From Pycnococcus provasolii (Eukaryota; Chlorophyta; Pseudoscourfieldiophyceae; Pseudoscourfieldiales): 64,000 bases of DNA. The position numbers and the translations under genes are program-made. The stretch spans positions 186,001-250,000 of the forward strand of contig CP150585.1 in assembly GCA_049487715.1 (NCBI GenBank). The letters are read 5' to 3'. A model generated the notes under the pieces. The model was not told where the DNA came from. It did not search any database and saw only the letters and a program-made list of their open reading frames with translations. Positions 9,824 to 19,386 of the stretch are shown piece by piece (within the stretch, counting starts at the first letter, position 1; the number at the start of each line of letters is the position of its first letter).

Positions 9824-12800
9824 CTCCTCCCGAGCAGGGTCTCGGGGTGCCAGCTCCCTGCACAGTGTCCTGTCACGCAACTTGCAGAAATCGTCGCGCG
9901 ATAGCCCCTTCGTGAGAAGGTCGGCCAACTGATCCTTAGTGTCGATGTAGCGCAACTCCAACACCAAACGTCGTACCTGATCGCGTACGTATTGCAGACG
10001 AACGTCGATATGTTTGGTGCGTCCGCTGTAAACAATATCGCGCAAGATCGTGATGGCGGCTGTATTGTCCTCATATATAACCGTCGGTCCAGGGACGATG
10101 ATGCCCAATTCTCCAAGCGCACGCCTTGCGACGATGATGGATGAACAGTTGTCGGCGAGAGCAATGAGTTCTGCCTCCGTGCTAGACTTGGCAGTAAGGT
10201 GCTGCTTCGTGGACTTCCACATGAACGCGCCTTGCTGTCCAAATGCGCCCAACATACCAGAAATCGATTTGCGGTCGACCTCTCCGGCAAAGTCAGCGTC
10301 CACATAGGCACGCATGTTGGGGATGCCAGGCATAGCAGGATAGAACAGCCCGTAATTGACAGTTGTGCGCAAGTAGCCAAGGATGCGCTCAACTTGTTGC
10401 CAATCAGCTGCGGTGGGGCGAGCCATGCCTTGAGCGGCCGCTCGCGTGGCATATGCAAGATCCGGGCGGCTGAGATTGACCAGGTAGAGCAGCATGCCCA
10501 CGGCCTTGCGAAATTGGCCAGCTTGAACGTCAGAGAGCAAGGGAGACGGCGTTGGCGGCGGTTCGCTGCGCGTAGGCGTGGCGAATGAGCCGGTGACGTC
10601 GGGGAACGTGTCCAAGATGCGTTGAGCGTATGCCGTCTGGTGGACACGCACTCCAGATGACGAGCGGCTGAGCTGCATACCGATGATTTGGGTCAGCTCG
10701 TCACCGTCCTGCCGCGTGAGCTTATCAAAAGCAGCATGCAACGACGTATACGCCTCCTCCACATCGGCGGAGCGCTGTGCGAATACGCTGATGTCGTCGA
10801 CGTAAGTAGCTAAGCAGATAAGAGTTCCGGCAGGGAAATTCCCTTTGAAAAACAAGCAGGGATCAGCGGCCGATTGCGCATATCCAGCGTCTCGGAGCAC
10901 GGACTCCAGATGCAACCAAAATTGCCGGCCGGCGTCGGATTGCCCATATAACGCTCGATGGAGCTCGAAGACATCGCCAGTTCCGTCGTCATAGCCAGGC
11001 GGTTGACGGATATAAACCACACGCGTCTGGGGAGTGTTGGCATAGGCATTTCCGACATCGAAGCAGCTCATATAAGGGAAGACGCCAGCTCCGTGAAGCG
11101 CAATACACATGCGCAAGATGTTAAGAGCGATTTGTGCCGAGAATCGGACGTGAACTTCACGTTCACGATCGCCTCGCACGCAGAATCGCGACTTGAATCG
11201 CTTGACTTCACCAGTGACCGGATCCAGCTTGTATCTATAGGACCAAGTGGTAGGCAGAATCTCGGCGTTGGGTGGCAAGTCAGCAAGCTGACGCCGCGAC
11301 CAGCATCCGAGTTCCCAAAGTGATGTGATCTCCTCCATTTCGCCACGGACGAAATCGGCAGCGTGGGGGCCGCGCAACATCTCTGCACGATTGCGCGGGT
11401 CTTTCAGCGGCGCCGAGGAACTGCCATATCCGGGCATGTCCTTGATTGCATACGTACGGCTGCGTCGGGAGGCGACAATGATTGTCGTATGATCGAAGCT
11501 GACGCTCCGCGAGCTGACAATTTGCCCCGTTTCCGTGCGCAGAAGGATGTGCCCGGGTTCAGTTGCGCCGTGCCGTTCCGGGTCGAAGCCTAGGTAAACC
11601 CCTTCGGTGGCGCGCGGTGCCAGTTTGTGCGGCCTTGAGCTCGAGCTGACGTGCGAAAAACACCGAGTGCCGAATACGCCGGAGCAGGTGAGATCAGGCA
11701 TCGCGCCGGTTGCGAGCTTGAAAGGCACGCGCCAGTCAATCGTTTTCATCGGCGTGCGGTTGATCACCTGCGCGGCGTGGGCGAGCGCGTAAGCGTAGAA
11801 CTTCGCGTCTAGCTTGTGCTGCTGCATCCACACACTGGCGAGCGTCTTGATGAGGTCGACGGCCTTCTCGGCCGTGCCCACCTGGTGGTGGTCATCGGCG
11901 GCAGTGGGCTGGGTGTCGATCTTGTTGGCGCCAAACCATGTCTTAAGCTTGGCGCTTATCAAGTTGCTGCCGCGGTCGGATTTGATGACGCGAACCGTGC
12001 GGCGTCGTGCATGCCAAAAGGCCACCGCCTCCTGGAATGCCGTCTCCATATCGTCCGGGGACTTCAGCAGTCGCGCGATGATGTACCGCGTACATTTGTC
12101 GACCGTGATGAGCAGCCCAGTGATCCCATCGATGCCCGGCGTCGAGAGTGGAATGTGGTCGACTACGAGCACTTCCCCTGGCGCGGGCTGAGGTGAAACA
12201 TGTTCGTGGTGCCGAATGCGATCATCGCGCTTGCGCATTCCTCCAGTCGCACACGCCTCGCAGTACGGGATGGCCGCATTAGGGTAATATTCTTTCTTCG
12301 ATATTAGTCCCTGCCGAAGCATCTCCTCCAGAACTGCCGGCCCCTTGTGGCCGTGCTTGCAGTGCGTGATCAGGTTAGTCTGTTCGCGAACTGTCAGGTG
12401 GACATGCGACTTGCATGCGGCGCGATCTCCAGGTAGTCCGTACTCCATATCGTGATGAGGTTCCACGCCAACTGTGGCGTCACCAAGCATCGGGTCGAGG
12501 CGGAGGATCAACACCGGCCACTTGAGGGCTCCAGCGGGCGCGCCATTCGGATGTTGGAACAAGTGAGTTCCGGCGGCAATTGTGCGCATGGTGGTCCATC
12601 CTGTGACGTCGAGATGGTCCCAATCTGGTACGACTGCTGTGAATCCGACGCCGGTGTGGTTCGCATGTTTCTGACGTGCAAGGTCGAGGAACTTCTGCGC
12701 TTGGCTGTACTCCGGATTGAGCAGAACGTTCTCGTAGTCGGCATCATCTGGTAGAGTTTGCGGCGATCGAGGCTTCCAGTTTTCGAACGGATTTCTGGGG

Positions 12801-15250
12801 CTGCCATGGCTCTTAGCGCGTACGTTTTGGCCGTCGTTTCTGCCACATGCCTCGTGTGTAAACTCATGAGCTACGTCGGCCTCGAGTTGCCGATACCACT
12901 CAAGTGTGGTTGCGTACTCCTCATGCCCAGGGATGTTGAACCAACCGCGATCCAGTTCGTGGGTGTCGTGGGCGGCATCGTACTCCGCAGTCCATCTGAG
13001 TAGTTCCCGAGCGTTGAAGTCCTCCTCCTGCACGTTGAGACCCTCCACGTCGTCATCGTATCGGCCGCGCCACCATCCGGTGTTGGCATCATAGTCGATG
13101 ATGATGCCCTCGCCGTGTGTTACCGCACCGTCGTCCTCAGAGAAGATTGATCGGAATCGACGACCCACGTACTTTCGTGGTGCTGCATGCATGGTGTCGG
13201 CGAATTTCTGCGACCTCGGCTTGTGTGTTTTCCCTGAGTACGTGCGGCTGTTCCGGTACGACCGGCCTCGACGATCTGCTCCGGGGGCGGGCATCATCGT
13301 ACCATGCCAAGGCGTCTCCTGACGTGACGTGATGTTGTTGATCTCGGTCACGTGCATCTCGTCCAGTTTCATCATGCACGTCTTAAATCGGATACTCCAC
13401 GAAGGCTGTTCCGGCCGATTGAAGTCCGCCATCACAGTTGCCATTCGATCGAGCACCGTGACTGTGGGTTGAGCATCAGACGGGCCTTCGAACGTGTGAG
13501 CATGCTCCTCCCGAGTACCATGCTCCGAGAGGATCGTGACCGGCAGTCCTTCGACGTAGAACATCTTTGTGCGTATCGTGCCGGTGCGTCCCTCGGGCGT
13601 GTGCAATTGGAATTCCACGGATCCAACGAGTGGTTCAACCGGCGTCGGATTGACTCCTTCGAGCGTGGCTCCACTGGATTGCAATTTGCCAACGAAGATG
13701 GATTTGTCGCCAGTGGCATTGCAGTCGCTGCAACTGTCCCAAAGAACGCGATGCGTGATGAGCTCCTCCTGCGTCTTGCGGGGGGGCTGAGTGGCCATAT
13801 AGGCGGCCGCTTGTGTGCTAATGCGAAATGATTTACGCTCCTGCTGCAGCGCTTCCCAATCGTCTTCGCCGTCGGTGGTGGCGTGGCCGCCATCGCTGGC
13901 GTGGCCCGCGTTGTCCGTGCCGTCGAGGCGTTGCTCCTCCTCCTCGTCGTCGTTGGGAGGCACTTCCGGCGGCGGCGGCGTGCGCTCGACACGGAACGCG
14001 CGTTGCTTGTGCGGCAGCGATTTCCCAGGAGCAGGGAACTTGCCTTCATCTTGGCGCTGCTGGGTGTTGGGGCATACCCACTTGCCGTCCCGTTCGTCAA
14101 ATTGACGATGGTCGGGGCTGAGACAGCCGTGACATACCCCGCGCATGTCGACCCGATACGCGCGGTAGAGGCGTTCTGCTGACGTCAGATACGTGCGATT
14201 GCCCGGCCGACGGGGGTTGCGACGTGGCGGCGCGTCAAGCATACTGCGTTTGCGTGGATCTTCGTCCGTATCGGAGATGTCCGCGTCATCCAGGAGGTCA
14301 CGTATGACCTCAGCCAGGTCGTCGCCGATGAGGCGGCGAGAGAGCTTGGCCCGCGTTTTGAGGTCCGGCTGCGCGTTCTGGATGAGCTGGATGATCGCGG
14401 CCTCGTCGGAGATGTCGATGCCGCAGCGGCGCATCTCAAGCACGTGTCCTTGGAGCTCACGCAGGTAGATCGCAACTGAATTCGTGCCTTGCTTGCAACG
14501 ATGGAATCGTGTAGTCAAGTTCTGCTTCCGGGCCGCCGTCACATTGTGGCGAAAGAACGTCAGCACGGCGTCGTAGGCCGACTTGGCGTTGTGTGCGGCG
14601 TGCACGACTCGTTCAAGTTGCGTGCGATCGACGGCCGGTGCCAGCTTCACGTGCTTCCCGAAGGGTTGCGTCGTGGCGACAGACTCCTTGATAATGCGGA
14701 GAGCTGTCGCGGCACGCGAGTTCTTGGTTGGATCGCTGTCCGCGATGGTAAAACTCAGAAGCTGGTAGTGCGCGAGGTACGTGTCTAGCGCGCCCTTGAA
14801 GATCGGAAAATCGCCGGCGTTGCCGGTGCACTGCGGTTTCGCAGGCGGGGGCAAGTCATCGATCGACTTTTCTGGGAATTTTCCCTTGCCGACGGTGCCC
14901 TCGTCGATGCGCGCCAGTCGGTCTCCGCGAGTAGCGTTGAGCACGTCTTCGAGGTTCTTCTGAACTGTCTCGAAGGCCGTGCCGTTTCCGTTCTTGATGT
15001 TGTCTGCCGTCGAGCTGCGTACGGGCAGGCCGCGGCGTGCCCGCAGGTAGAGCTGTCCTGGGGAAGCTTGCTCTGCAGCGCGCTCCTCCAGCTCCCTGAG
15101 GGCCTCTTGCGCTTGCGTGCGCTCCTCCTCGCTCGACGAGTGCGCAGCTAGATGTTCAAGGTCAGCTTTGACCTCCGGGGTGAGGCTCATGTATTGTTGT
15201 TCCATGTTCGATTTATCCGCGGAGCCCTCCGTGGGAGGACCCGGTTCCAT
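9821..15250 (-). CDS. copia Gag-Pol polyprotein
   Basis: 1,809 residues. Gag-like helices occupy about residues 1-350, with an atypical zinc-knuckle-like CHGC-H-C stretch near 380. The protease motif WDSC is at 504-507 (Cys-Ser variant around the catalytic Asp 505). The integrase has an HHCC zinc finger (HCKHGH and CEAC) and a DDE core with the first Asp at 1031, then KSDRGSN and GTAEKAV. The reverse transcriptase has YVDD at 1483-1486. The RNase H has YVDADFAG, SSTEAEL and the copia hallmark TKHIDVR near 1743. The ATG straddles the 5' LTR edge and the TGA is the first three bases of the 3' LTR, so the frame fills the internal region completely. No Gag-Pol frameshift is visible. Confidence 0.95.
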   Translation of the reverse strand: MEPGPPTEGSADKSNMEQQYMSLTPEVKADLEHLAAHSSSEEERTQAQEALRELEERAAEQASPGQLYLRARRGLPVRSSTADNIKNGNGTAFETVQKNLEDVLNATRGDRLARIDEGTVGKGKFPEKSIDDLPPPAKPQCTGNAGDFPIFKGALDTYLAHYQLLSFTIADSDPTKNSRAATALRIIKESVATTQPFGKHVKLAPAVDRTQLERVVHAAHNAKSAYDAVLTFFRHNVTAARKQNLTTRFHRCKQGTNSVAIYLRELQGHVLEMRRCGIDISDEAAIIQLIQNAQPDLKTRAKLSRRLIGDDLAEVIRDLLDDADISDTDEDPRKRSMLDAPPRRNPRRPGNRTYLTSAERLYRAYRVDMRGVCHGCLSPDHRQFDERDGKWVCPNTQQRQDEGKFPAPGKSLPHKQRAFRVERTPPPPEVPPNDDEEEEQRLDGTDNAGHASDGGHATTDGEDDWEALQQERKSFRISTQAAAYMATQPPRKTQEELITHRVLWDSCSDCNATGDKSIFVGKLQSSGATLEGVNPTPVEPLVGSVEFQLHTPEGRTGTIRTKMFYVEGLPVTILSEHGTREEHAHTFEGPSDAQPTVTVLDRMATVMADFNRPEQPSWSIRFKTCMMKLDEMHVTEINNITSRQETPWHGTMMPAPGADRRGRSYRNSRTYSGKTHKPRSQKFADTMHAAPRKYVGRRFRSIFSEDDGAVTHGEGIIIDYDANTGWWRGRYDDDVEGLNVQEEDFNARELLRWTAEYDAAHDTHELDRGWFNIPGHEEYATTLEWYRQLEADVAHEFTHEACGRNDGQNVRAKSHGSPRNPFENWKPRSPQTLPDDADYENVLLNPEYSQAQKFLDLARQKHANHTGVGFTAVVPDWDHLDVTGWTTMRTIAAGTHLFQHPNGAPAGALKWPVLILRLDPMLGDATVGVEPHHDMEYGLPGDRAACKSHVHLTVREQTNLITHCKHGHKGPAVLEEMLRQGLISKKEYYPNAAIPYCEACATGGMRKRDDRIRHHEHVSPQPAPGEVLVVDHIPLSTPGIDGITGLLITVDKCTRYIIARLLKSPDDMETAFQEAVAFWHARRRTVRVIKSDRGSNLISAKLKTWFGANKIDTQPTAADDHHQVGTAEKAVDLIKTLASVWMQQHKLDAKFYAYALAHAAQVINRTPMKTIDWRVPFKLATGAMPDLTCSGVFGTRCFSHVSSSSRPHKLAPRATEGVYLGFDPERHGATEPGHILLRTETGQIVSSRSVSFDHTTIIVASRRSRTYAIKDMPGYGSSSAPLKDPRNRAEMLRGPHAADFVRGEMEEITSLWELGCWSRRQLADLPPNAEILPTTWSYRYKLDPVTGEVKRFKSRFCVRGDREREVHVRFSAQIALNILRMCIALHGAGVFPYMSCFDVGNAYANTPQTRVVYIRQPPGYDDGTGDVFELHRALYGQSDAGRQFWLHLESVLRDAGYAQSAADPCLFFKGNFPAGTLICLATYVDDISVFAQRSADVEEAYTSLHAAFDKLTRQDGDELTQIIGMQLSRSSSGVRVHQTAYAQRILDTFPDVTGSFATPTRSEPPPTPSPLLSDVQAGQFRKAVGMLLYLVNLSRPDLAYATRAAAQGMARPTAADWQQVERILGYLRTTVNYGLFYPAMPGIPNMRAYVDADFAGEVDRKSISGMLGAFGQQGAFMWKSTKQHLTAKSSTEAELIALADNCSSIIVARRALGELGIIVPGPTVIYEDNTAAITILRDIVYSGRTKHIDVRLQYVRDQVRRLVLELRYIDTKDQLADLLTKGLSRDDFCKLRDRTLCRELAPRDPAREE
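9824..9831 (-). other. polypurine tract of the copia element
   Basis: Read on the minus strand this is GGGAGGAG directly before the 3' LTR, the expected primer site for plus-strand DNA synthesis. It is also coding (last codons of the polyprotein). Confidence 0.8.
15237..15249 (-). other. primer-binding site of the copia element
   Basis: The minus strand reads TGGAACCGGGTCC directly after the 5' LTR; TGG pairs with the CCA end of a tRNA. I cannot name the tRNA. It overlaps codons 1-5 of the polyprotein. Confidence 0.75.
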
Positions 15251-15778
15251 GACTGAAACCCAAGTACTCCAACAACAGCCGTGCCACCTTAAGTGACCTT
15301 AAATACAAGGCACACTGGAGTCGGTGTAGAGTAGTGATAACCACTGTGAGTGGCCGCCACTAATTAAGACTTGAACTCCCCTCTGACTACGAATCGAGTA
15401 GACAGAAGAAAAGGAATGAATCGTTTACAAGGTTCATCGGACGAGCCCATTTAGTGGCTCGCCTACAGGATGCCTCTGGGCCGTCCGAGGGCCTCAAGAG
15501 ACACCTCTTCACCACCGTAGACGTGGTGATAAGGCCCTCAATCAAATCTCATCCAAAACCAACTCAATCTATGTCCCCACAGACAAATCCAGCGTCCGGG
15601 AGCCGCCACTCCTTCACACCATGTCACAAACCCACGTGGCGGAACTCCGAAACCAAACTCACCCAGAAACCCTAAACGTAACCCTAGACCTAACCCTAGA
15701 TCCAACCCTAACCCTAAACAAAACCCTAATCCTAGAAACCCCAAATCAGAACCTGCGAGAACCAAACGCCCTCGCTCA
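15250..15778 (-). repeat. LTR (5' LTR in element orientation)
   Basis: 529 bases, same sequence as 9295-9823, and should carry the element promoter. Its last base in element orientation is the A of the polyprotein ATG. Confidence 0.95.
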
Positions 15779-15783
15779 GCTCA
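15779..15783 (+). repeat. target-site duplication GCTCA, right copy
   Basis: Matches 9290-9294; together they delimit the copia insertion. Confidence 0.92.
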
Positions 15784-16251
15784 CCGGTAGCCTCTTCCGC
15801 AACCCGCTGCCCGGTGCACGCATCTCCTGCACCACAGGCTGCATCAGCGATGTGAACAGTCTGGGAGCGTGATTCCAGCCGAAAGGAACTGCGACCATCC
15901 TGAACAACCTCGACCCGATTCGGAAGCCGAAGTACTTCCGGTCCGCCTCTCGGATGGACAGATGGAAATAACCATCCGTGAGGTCGAGGGCTACCATGTG
16001 ATCCTTGGGCCTGAGCTGCGCCCGCAGCTGCCGCAGCGTCTCCACCTCGCATGAAGCCTCCGTCTGCGTCGCGTTGAACTCTCGCAGATCGATCACGAGC
16101 CGAAAACGTTTGCTCCCTTTCTTCGGGACGAGGAACACCTTGCTGACCCAGCAGACTGCGCTCGCAGGGCACTCCTCCCAAGCTCCGATGGACAGCAGTC
16201 GCTCGATTTCGGCCTCGAGGAACTCCGTCTCGTCCGGCGATCCTGCTCTGT
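15784..16251 (-). pseudogene. reverse transcriptase fragment, N-terminal part
   Basis: An open frame without a clear ATG (a stop lies upstream near 16252). It encodes EIERLLSIGAWEE, then FLVPKKGSKRFRLVIDLRE (motifs 1-2), MVALDLTDGYFH (motif A with the catalytic Asp), RKYFGF, and VPFGWNHAPRLFTSLM (motif B). It is split from its C-terminal part at 8996-9294 by the copia element. Finger and palm motifs are intact, so the fragment looked functional until recently, but the protein lacks RNase H and recombinase. Confidence 0.82.
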
Positions 16252-16299
16252 CTCATCCCGCTGCGGCGGCTGGGCCAGCAGCGCCGCGCGGTGCGCCGC

Positions 16300-16460
16300 A
16301 CGGTGCTGCAGGTGGAGTCTAAGATGGCAGAATTGTTTGGGTCCTCGGGTTTATGTACGATTCTACCGAAAGGTTTAGTCGGGGTAAACGGTAGAGGGCC
16401 CCCTCTGAGGTGCCGAGCCGCGGGGTGGCTCGGCTGCTAGGGTTTAAGGTGGTCTCCCTC
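16300..16460 (-). repeat. right terminal inverted repeat of the RT element
   Basis: Reverse complement of 8858-9018. A 28-bp piece of it (16326-16353) is repeated directly at 16587-16614, just outside the element. Confidence 0.88.
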
Positions 16461-17605
16461 GGACCACCATTCCTGCTGCTGGTTGCGCTGTTCGCGCAAC
16501 CTTTCCCACCCGCCCGCCCTGACTATGGGTTGCTGGGGGCCATTCAGGATTTAATTTTGGGTTGTAACCACGTCATTTGACCTTTTGGCAGAATTGTTTG
16601 GGTCCTCGGGTTTATTTGTTATTGGTTACTTGCGTCAGCTGGATTCACACCCAAGCTGGGGTGGTGTGTGATGTATACCCTCGTTTAGGGGTTACAGCTC
16701 GGCTGGAATCCGGTATCCCCGGGAACCTTATCTCTTGGTCCCCTTGAATACTCTACCTTTTTACCTTGTAACCATTCTCTTTATCTCTTCCTTTACGTCT
16801 CGTGGCGCTCCCTTAAGGTTGACAGTCCTTAAGAGCTATACGTGTTCCCTATACTGTCACAAGTGGCCCCAGAGTATCTCGTGCTGCATCATACGACATG
16901 CCATGGACACCGTGACGACGCCAGAGAAAATTCCCGCGCAACGACGCACCACCAGCGGCCGCCACGTGGCACGGAAGGTCCAGGGAAGCTTCCGCTCATC
17001 GACTGCATTGCTTGGAGATCACGTGATCGTCTCTTTGGTCACGTGATTCCTTGCATGGTTCTATTTTATGGACATAGGCCTTCCTAATGTCGTAATTTGA
17101 TGTGAAATCTCGCAGGGTCGCGAGACTTCCCTCCAACGGTCTCGCGACCCCCCCTCGCGAATCCTTCCTACTGTACTTATAACCGTTATCCATAGGTTGT
17201 CCCCATATGAGTGCCCCCCTCCCTCCTCACAAACTCGCGGCCGGGCCTTGCGTAGAAGAAGGTCATTATTCCTGCGAGATTATTCCCGCACGGCGCGCGC
17301 GTCTTTCACCCACACAGCCACAGCGGGCCGATCAGCGCCGCGCAACGCGTGTCACGGCCGTCGCTGGTTTAACTCGCACCCGCGCGCTTCGAAGCCCTCG
17401 CCGTTGCCCAGACCGGGCTGCATCATTTGGCGGCGCGTGGCGCCACTAAGAGGTTCCAGCCACGGCGACCGCGGCGGCACGCGCGGGAGGCGGGCGAGCG
17501 CCGAATCTTAGCCCCCATCGGGCGCGGCGGCAGTTGAGGCGCGCGACGTTTACGCGCTCGCGGCAGGCGCTCGGAAGCCCATCGGTAAGTGCAGCAGGTG
17601 GAGCG
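16461..17605. other. intergenic, with one extra 28-bp copy of the terminal-repeat sequence
   Basis: I see no gene. Bases 16587-16614 repeat 16326-16353 in direct orientation, so another fragment of the same element family probably lies here. The stretch also holds the presumed promoter of the glutathione S-transferase fragment. Confidence 0.5.
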
Positions 17606-17907
17606 ATGAGCCTGGACGGGTGCATCGTGAAGTACTTCGACTTCCCCGGCAGGGGCGACGCGCTGCGGCTCGCCCTCGCGCTCGGGGGCGTCGACTTTGT
17701 CGACGAGCGGGTGCCGTTCGGCGACTGGAGGGCGGTGAAGCCCACGACGCCGTTCGGCTCCCTGCCGACGCTCACGCTGCCGGACGGCACCGCGCTCGCG
17801 CAGCAGCGCTCCCTGCTGCGCTTCGTCGGGAGGTCGACGGGGCTTTACCCGGCGGAGCCGCTCGCGGCGCTCAAGGTGGACGAGCTGATGGACGCCGTGG
17901 AGGATCT
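17606..17907 (+). pseudogene. glutathione S-transferase, N-terminal fragment
   Basis: From the ATG at 17606 the frame gives a thioredoxin-fold GST N-domain: a YFDFPGRGDALRLALALGG strand and helix as in sigma-class enzymes, the cis-Pro region LPTLTLPDG, and the QQRSLLRFVGR glutathione-binding helix. It then enters the C-domain (ALKVDELMDAVEDL) and stops being GST at 17907, where sequence copied from the polymerase-theta 3' end begins. The rest of the gene reappears at 19387-19657 with roughly 70 residues missing between. The fused frame would give a GST N-domain with a nonsense tail. Confidence 0.8.
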
Positions 17908-18058
17908 AGCAGCGAGGTGGCAGCTACGGCTGCACTGCTGCGCGAATGTATGGAGCGCGCCATAGAGTTGTCCGTACCGATGCCGGTGCGCGTGCGCGCG
18001 GGTGCCCGCTGGGCTGACTTGGTTGAATTGTAAGATGTAAAATCACTTTGTTGAATAA
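17908..18058 (+). pseudogene. duplicated 3' end of the DNA polymerase theta gene
   Basis: About 150 bases match the last roughly 45 codons, the stop codon and some 3' flank of the polymerase-theta gene at 35442-35575, in opposite orientation to it. One frame reads SSEVAATAALLRECMERA and ends RAGARWADLVEL with the same stop, differing by conservative changes (Leu for Met, Ile for Val). Homology continues past the stop into flank that is diverged, so the copy was genomic and is not fresh. It is inserted in the GST gene. Confidence 0.88.
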
Positions 18059-18059
18059 T

Positions 18060-19034
18060 GCTCAGGAATTGTGCGCTGCTTCCGTCCACTCCGCTCGGCA
18101 TCACACGCTCGACGATGCTCGATGCGATCGTTCCGGTGGGTCCGAGGTCCGCTGTGCTGACATCTACGCGCGCAGGTTCCGAGAGCGCACCCGCGGCGGC
18201 AATGCGCGCTCTGAGCGCCATGGCGCGTGGGTCGGCATCCGTCCCGCACATCGCCATCGAGCATCCTGCACGCGGCGCAAGAGCTCCCGAAAGCTCAAGG
18301 CACTGTGCCGCAGTCCAGCGCCGTGCCGGGTCTTTCACCAGCACGCATGCCACGAGTCGATGAAGTGCCGTGCTCCAATTTTCCGGCTCGCGCAGTGTTG
18401 GAGGCGCCTCGCGTGCGATGAGGAAGACAACGCGCATCGGCGCGTCGCCCCACCGAGGTGGCTCGCCCTCGCAAAGCTCGATGAGCGTGATGCCGAGCGC
18501 CCACAGGTCAACCGCGCTGCCGTAGGCATTCTCCTGCACCATCTCGGGAGCCATCCAGTGGGGCGTTCCAACGAAGGTACCTCGACCTGGTGCAGTTGAG
18601 GACATGAATGCCGCTGTTCCAAAGTCCGCAAGCCTCGCGCCGCCGTCGCGAGTCAACAGAATGTTTCCGCACTTCAGGTCGCGATATGTATGATCCCGTT
18701 CGAATGCAGGTACGCATGACCGTTGCGCTCGCGACGTATGCAACGAGCGCCTCGCCGTCGTGCTGTGTGCCGAGCGGTCGTCCCTCGCGGCGCATCAGCG
18801 CGAGCACAGAACCACCGGAGCAGAACTCCATGAGAATCCACACGGTTGGATTTGTTTTCGGCCCGGCCGCACCAGCATCCGCATCGTCACCGGTAATTTC
18901 CCCGCCGCCCGGAAGGCGCGGCGGCGCCTCTGCCACATCCTCGCGTACGCCGAGGCAGCGCACGACGTTCCCGTGCCTCGCCGCGCGTAGCAGAGCGAGT
19001 TCGGCGGCAGCTGCGCGCCGTTCCGCTGGAGCAA
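18060..19034 (-). pseudogene. STE-type protein kinase, broken fragment
   Basis: Pieces of a Ser/Thr kinase lie in three frames: the end of the N-lobe (LALLRAARHGNVVRCLGV), the hinge (WILMEFCSGGSV), the catalytic loop (YLHSNGIIH then RDLKCGNILL), the DFG segment (LADFGTAAF), the GTPHWMAPE activation end and the C-lobe with LWALGITLIEL. A 2-base AT insertion near 18688 separates HRD His from RDLK, and another shift lies just upstream near 18715. The glycine loop and the VAIK lysine are absent. It is therefore truncated and frameshifted. MAP3K/STE20-like by motif. It converges on the polymerase-theta fragment. Confidence 0.8.
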
Positions 19035-19386
19035 TAGAGAGGGGAAGATTTGCGTCCGACCGAGGACGGGCCGGCCCTTGGGGTTACGGCCTTACGGGGA
19101 TCCGCTGTAGAACCATTCCCCTTGTCCATGTGATTTTTGGTCCATCGGGATGTTTTTTCCTCCTGGGGATCCCGGTCCGGTCGCTTGAACTGTAGTATGT
19201 ACCTCTTTTCCCCTTTCTTTGGTGCAAACTTCAATGGCGTACAAGAAGTTCCCGACGTTTGCTTTGTGTGGGTGGGTTCTAGAGGTCCAATAACGATGTT
19301 AGTCTATCGGCTATGGTATCGCCGCGAGTCACAATTGACCATTCACGACGCGGTGGCCGCTACAATACCCATTCACGCGCCATTCA
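19035..19386. other. unassigned part of the block interrupting the GST gene
   Basis: I see no gene. This is the distal part of the 1.5-kb foreign block between the two GST fragments; its origin is unknown. Confidence 0.4.

Larger units (their letters stand above)
9295..15778 (-). mobile_element. Ty1/copia LTR retrotransposon, full length and apparently intact
   Basis: A 6,484-bp element transcribed from the minus strand. It has 529-bp LTRs bounded by TG and CA, a 5-bp target duplication, a primer-binding site beginning TGG next to the 5' LTR, a polypurine tract next to the 3' LTR, and one uninterrupted 1,809-codon polyprotein in the order Gag, protease, integrase, reverse transcriptase, RNase H, which is the copia order. 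The two LTRs look identical over their whole length and the frame is open, so the insertion is very young. It sits inside the reverse-transcriptase fragment of an older element. Confidence 0.95.
8858..16460. mobile_element. remnant reverse-transcriptase element with 161-bp terminal inverted repeats, DIRS-like
   Basis: Two 161-bp inverted repeats (8858-9018 and 16300-16460) enclose about 0.8 kb of reverse-transcriptase coding sequence once the inserted copia element (9295-15778) is removed. Inverted termini plus this type of reverse transcriptase (ending YMDDFLL, followed by an LGLVVD strand) recall DIRS-order elements of green algae. No tyrosine recombinase or RNase H is present, so it is a deleted or non-autonomous copy. 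A foldback element that captured a reverse-transcriptase fragment is the alternative. Confidence 0.6.

Noticed and set aside
17180-17520. Possible tRNA gene
   Set aside because: Short pieces resemble GGTTCGA-type boxes, but no cloverleaf with A box and B box spacing could be built. The same holds for other GTTCGA hits scanned in the window.
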